A stretch of 9,216 bases of DNA from Clostridia bacterium (GTDB lineage Bacteria; Bacillota; Clostridia; Oscillospirales; CAG-382). The position numbers and the translations under genes are program-made. Position 1 is the first letter of the stretch. Every line of letters starts with the position of its first letter. The notes under the pieces are model-generated. The model did no database searches. It saw only the letters and a program-made list of their open reading frames with translations, and was not told the DNA's origin. Location: the NCBI GenBank assembly GCA_900754535.1, contig CAAEDF010000225.1, forward strand, positions 1 through 9,216, in the 5' to 3' direction. This document shows, piece after piece, positions 6,355-9,216 of the stretch.

Positions 6355-8525
6355 CGTTCCGCCTCCTTTTCCGAAAGCTGGGAAAGCGCTATCTGCCGGT
6401 ATACCTCGCAGCTTTCCATAAGCTCCTTGTGCGTGCCCATGCCCGCGACTCTGCCGGAATCAAGCACGATTATCCGATCGGCATTCAGCACGGTGGATAT
6501 CCTCTGTGCAACTATTATCACCGTGCTTTCGCGGGACGCTTCTTTCAGAGCGCTTCTCAGCGCGTAATCGGTAGCGTAGTCGAGCGCCGAGAAGGAATCG
6601 TCGAAAATATATATTTCCGGGTTCTTGGCCACCGCACGCGCTATCGCGAGCCGCTGCCGCTGACCTCCGGATACATTCGTGCCGCCCTGGGATATCGGGC
6701 TTTCGTAGCCTTCGGTCTTTTCGGCGATAAATCCGGCGGCCTGAGATATCTCTGCCGCTTTTTTCACGGAGCCGTCGTCAACTCCGTCGGCAAAGGCGAT
6801 GTTCGACTCTATCGTGCCGGAAAAAAGTATGCCTTTCTGGGGAACAAGCCCTATCCTGTCGCGCAGGTCGGAAAGCTTTACGTCGCGTATGTCCTGCCCG
6901 TCGACAAGTATCTGCCCGGCGGTAACGTCGTAAAAGCGGGGTATCAGATTGATCAGAGTGGATTTGCCCGAGCCCGTGGCGCCGATGATCGCCGTCGTTT
7001 CTCCCGCGCCGGTTTTGAAGCTGATGTTCTCTATGACGTTTTCCTCGGCGTTGGGATAACGGAAGGAAACATCTCTGAACTCAACGGTCCCTCTGACATT
7101 ACCGTCAAACTGCTTCGGTTCCGCCGGATCGGATATAGAACTTTGAGTGTCCAGCACCTCCGCGACGCGCTTCGTCGCGACCCACGCTCTCGGCAGCATT
7201 ATCGAGGTCATCGAAAGCATAAGGAAGGACATTATTATCATCATGGAATACTGTATGAACGCCATCAGGTCGCCCACCTGCATGGAGCCTGTGTCTATAA
7301 GGTCGGCGCCTACCCATATGATGAGCAGCGAAACCGAATTCATTATGAAATTCATAAGCGGCATCATCATCGTCATGGTGCGGTTGACAAACAGGTTTGT
7401 TTTGGTAAGCTCCACGTTGGCCTTGTCAAAACGCTTTTCCTCGTGCTTTTCTCGCGAGAACGCACGGATTACCGGTATGCCGTTGAGTATCTCGCGGGAT
7501 ACGAGATTGAGCCGGTCGATCATCTTCTGGAGCTTGTTGAATTTAGGCATCGCGAAGATGAGAAGAAAAACGATTATGCACAGTATGCAGAGTATCGCAA
7601 GCCCGATGACCCACATCATGCCCGAGCCGCCTATTTTAAGCAGCGCGCCTATCCCGAGTATCGGAGCGTAAAGTATCATCCTCAGCAGCATTACCACAAG
7701 CATCTGTATCTGCTGTATGTCGTTGGTGCAGCGCGTTATCAGCGATGCGGTGGAAAACCCGTTCAGCTCGCGTCCCGAAAACGAAATGACACGCCTGAAC
7801 ACCTCAAGCCGCAGGGATTCGCTGAATTTCGCAGCCACCCGCGACGCGAATAAGGAGACGAGCACCGACGCGGCGACTATAAGCAGCGAAAAGCCAAGCA
7901 TCTTCAGCCCTGCCGTAAAGATGTAGTTCATCTGCATGGTGTCAAGGTCTACGCCTATGGCGGAGTATTCGTTCCTGACGTATTCTATCGCCATCTGGTC
8001 CACCATCGTACCCAGCGTAAGATATTCCTCAAGCTTTTCGCTTACGGCGGCCACCGCCTGTGCGCGCTGCTCTTCCGGGAGCGCGTAAAGTATCTCAAGC
8101 GGGTCGGTATCGCCGCCGAGGCTGCCTTCCGGCAAAACCGAAAGCTCTCCGCCGAGTCCGTCCCCGGCGTTTTCCGCTCCGGCGCGCAGCATCGATACGG
8201 ACACCATCGGCATCGTGAAATATTCGGCAAGCGCCTTCTTGTTCTTCGCGGATTTGTCGTTCAGCTCATATATGCCGTCGTGCTCCGTGTATTCGGAAAG
8301 GATCTTTTCGTCGTCCTCGGTGAAGAGAAGAAGGTAATCCATTTCTTTTACACGTATCTGTTCGGGCGTCGGCTGTTCTATGCCGCTTTGCTGGATGCCC
8401 ACGTTCACTATATCGGACATATAGTCCGGCAGCTTGAGATCGCACTGCGCCTGAACGGCCAGCAGCACGACGGCGATTATAATCGGAACCGTAAGCTTTT
8501 TAAGACATTTAAGTATTGATCTCAT
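6351..8525 (-). CDS. ABC exporter half-transporter with degenerate NBD and large extracytoplasmic insertion
   Basis: This 724-residue partner is about 100-150 residues longer than usual. TM1 is near 11-28. It is followed by DYMSDIVNVGI (34-44), then an acidic, partly Gly-rich segment to about 200 with no membrane helix, predicted on the outer side, and TM2 near 203-228. The remaining membrane domain runs to about 445. The NBD has A-loop Tyr490, Walker A GATGSGKS (515-522), Q-loop Gln563, a canonical signature VSGGQ (618-622), Walker B IYIFDD (638-643) with Asp643 in place of the catalytic Glu, and Gln674 in place of the H-loop His. These two changes are the mark of the non-hydrolysing side in heterodimeric exporters. 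ATG at 8525 follows AAAGGA (8535-8540). It lies 81 nt after marR with no terminator seen, and overlaps the next gene by 4 nt. Confidence 0.93.
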   Translation of the reverse strand: MRSILKCLKKLTVPIIIAVVLLAVQAQCDLKLPDYMSDIVNVGIQQSGIEQPTPEQIRVKEMDYLLLFTEDDEKILSEYTEHDGIYELNDKSAKNKKALAEYFTMPMVSVSMLRAGAENAGDGLGGELSVLPEGSLGGDTDPLEILYALPEEQRAQAVAAVSEKLEEYLTLGTMVDQMAIEYVRNEYSAIGVDLDTMQMNYIFTAGLKMLGFSLLIVAASVLVSLFASRVAAKFSESLRLEVFRRVISFSGRELNGFSTASLITRCTNDIQQIQMLVVMLLRMILYAPILGIGALLKIGGSGMMWVIGLAILCILCIIVFLLIFAMPKFNKLQKMIDRLNLVSREILNGIPVIRAFSREKHEEKRFDKANVELTKTNLFVNRTMTMMMPLMNFIMNSVSLLIIWVGADLIDTGSMQVGDLMAFIQYSMMIIMSFLMLSMTSIMLPRAWVATKRVAEVLDTQSSISDPAEPKQFDGNVRGTVEFRDVSFRYPNAEENVIENISFKTGAGETTAIIGATGSGKSTLINLIPRFYDVTAGQILVDGQDIRDVKLSDLRDRIGLVPQKGILFSGTIESNIAFADGVDDGSVKKAAEISQAAGFIAEKTEGYESPISQGGTNVSGGQRQRLAIARAVAKNPEIYIFDDSFSALDYATDYALRSALKEASRESTVIIVAQRISTVLNADRIIVLDSGRVAGMGTHKELMESCEVYRQIALSQLSEKEAER

Positions 8526-8606
8526 TCGTCGCCATCCTTTCGGGAAAATCGTAAAACCGGATCTGTTCTTTCCGGGCGCTCATCAAGGCTTCCGGGAATT
8601 TTCGTG

Positions 8607-9068
8607 TCAGACGCCCGTGCCCGAGTTCTCCTCGGCGGCCGTCTCCACAAAGCGCTTGAGCAGGGAAATGAACCGCTCGCTGTCCTCGCTGCCCATTTTT
8701 CCGAGAATGCGTGAAAATTTTGACTGCAGCTCTTCAAAATCCTGTTCAAACTGCTTCCTCCCCGTCTCCGAAAAGGAGAGCAATGTGACCCTGCGGTCTT
8801 CGGCTGATTGCTCGCGCTTTATCACGTCGTGCTCTTCAAGCCTGTCGAGTATGTGAGTAAGCATCGGCTTTGTAAACCCGAAACGCTTTCCCAGCTCTCC
8901 GGTCGCCACCGAGCTTTTTTCGGGATGCTCGTCAAAATAATCGCGCAGCTGGCCTATCACGATCATGTCCGTGAATTTCATCCCGTGTTCGTTAGGCGGC
9001 TTCCGCATGATTTTTGTAAAAAGATGAATCGTTTCAAGCAGCTCTATGGTCATATCGCGGCTTTCCAT
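8607..9068 (-). CDS. MarR-family transcriptional regulator
   Basis: This 153-residue winged-helix repressor is of normal family length. Helical dimerisation segments flank a wHTH at about 34-105: the GELGKRFGFTKPMLTHILDR region holds the helix-turn-helix with its recognition helix near 66-77, and the wing is SAEDRRVTLLSFSETG (88-103) with the conserved Asp-Arg-Arg (91-93). There are no cysteines, so a thiol-based oxidant sensor like OhrR is unlikely; a small ligand, perhaps a transporter substrate, is more plausible. It is the first gene of the operon with the two ABC subunits. ATG at 9068 is preceded by GGAGG (9078-9082), 9 nt upstream. A palindrome over the -10 of its promoter suggests autorepression of the whole operon. 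Confidence 0.93.
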   Translation of the reverse strand: MESRDMTIELLETIHLFTKIMRKPPNEHGMKFTDMIVIGQLRDYFDEHPEKSSVATGELGKRFGFTKPMLTHILDRLEEHDVIKREQSAEDRRVTLLSFSETGRKQFEQDFEELQSKFSRILGKMGSEDSERFISLLKRFVETAAEENSGTGV

Positions 9069-9093
9069 CCGGTCTTACCTCCGATTTTAGTTC

Positions 9094-9111
9094 AATAACT
9101 TAACAGTTATT
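9094..9111. promoter_or_regulatory. Candidate MarR operator palindrome
   Basis: AATAACT (9094-9100) and AGTTATT (9105-9111) form a perfect 7-bp inverted repeat with a 4-nt AT-rich spacer, 18 bp in all, a usual size for MarR sites. It covers the predicted transcription start and the downstream part of the -10, so binding would block polymerase. Further GTTA/TAAC half-sites lie on either side (for example around 9118-9123 and 9087-9092). Confidence 0.68.
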
Positions 9112-9137
9112 ATATTTAACTAATTTTCCCTAATCAA
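9109..9137 (-). promoter_or_regulatory. Sigma-A-type promoter of the marR-ABC-ABC operon
   Basis: On the minus strand TTGATT (-35, 9132-9137) and a perfect TATAAT (-10, 9109-9114) are separated by exactly 17 bp. The start near 9102 gives a leader of about 34 nt before the marR ATG at 9068. Confidence 0.85.
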
Positions 9138-9191
9138 TGTCGTAATTGTAAATAATCGTCGCTTCAAAAAAATACGCGGCGCGGCGCGCGG

Positions 9192-9216
9192 TTGACATTT
9201 GCCCGGCGACGTGATA
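9192..9216 (+). promoter_or_regulatory. Partial rightward promoter cut by the window edge
   Basis: A perfect TTGACA (9192-9197) is followed after 17 bp by TA at the last two positions, preceded by TGA, as expected for an extended -10 that continues beyond the window. It would drive a gene divergent from marR. The -10 itself cannot be read. Confidence 0.42.

Noticed and set aside
6297..7853. 518-codon plus-strand open frame antisense to the larger ABC subunit
   Set aside because: Composition is Arg/His/Tyr-rich with no domain, typical of a shadow frame opposite a GC-rich gene.
8522..8749. Minus-strand 75-codon frame between marR and the first ABC gene, considered as a leader peptide like BmrB
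   Set aside because: Most of it overlaps marR in another frame, there is no ribosome binding site or attenuator hairpin, and the product is low-complexity.

Overview
The window looks like chromosomal DNA of a fairly GC-rich Clostridia-type Firmicute, possibly near the Oscillospirales or Christensenellales. This is inferred from strong AGGAGG-like ribosome binding sites, frequent ATA and AGG codons, sigma-A-type promoters and a Firmicute-style MarR plus heterodimeric ABC exporter operon. No RNA gene, insertion sequence, CRISPR array or prophage gene was seen. Seven protein genes can be supported, plus the start of an eighth at the left edge.

Left part (1-2270): the N-terminal end of a GtrA-like membrane protein runs leftward from a near-consensus promoter. 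Divergent to it is a small soluble protein with a probable RsiV/DUF3298-type domain. A strong promoter at 967-994 then drives a monocistronic Gfo/Idh/MocA-family NAD(P)-dependent oxidoreductase, closed by a perfect 12-bp intrinsic terminator at 2234-2268.

Middle (2270-4500): a C-rich stretch with no credible gene ends in a second terminator-like hairpin. It is followed by an extended -10 promoter and a probable two-gene unit: a PrxQ/Bcp peroxiredoxin lacking the usual resolving cysteine, and a YeiH-family membrane protein starting at TTG. A strong intrinsic terminator at 4411-4435 closes the unit and faces the terminator of the convergent ABC operon.

Right part (4495-9216, minus strand): a marR - ABC - ABC operon transcribed leftward. 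The MarR repressor is preceded by a near-consensus promoter whose -10 is overlapped by a perfect 7-4-7 palindrome, a good candidate for its own operator. The two ABC half-transporters overlap by 4 nt (ATGA). Their motifs fit a heterodimeric exporter with one degenerate ATP site: the 724-residue subunit has Asp for the catalytic Glu and Gln for the H-loop His, while the 619-residue subunit keeps Glu and His but has a changed signature motif. The larger subunit also has an insertion of roughly 150 residues between TM1 and TM2, predicted outside the membrane. At the right edge there is a -35 and the start of a -10 for a rightward gene beyond the window.

I did not find a clearly new biological system. 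The most interesting items are the extracytoplasmic insertion in the ABC subunit, the asymmetric ATP sites with a likely MarR operator, the altered peroxiredoxin paired with a YeiH exporter, and the unexplained noncoding block at 2269-2546.
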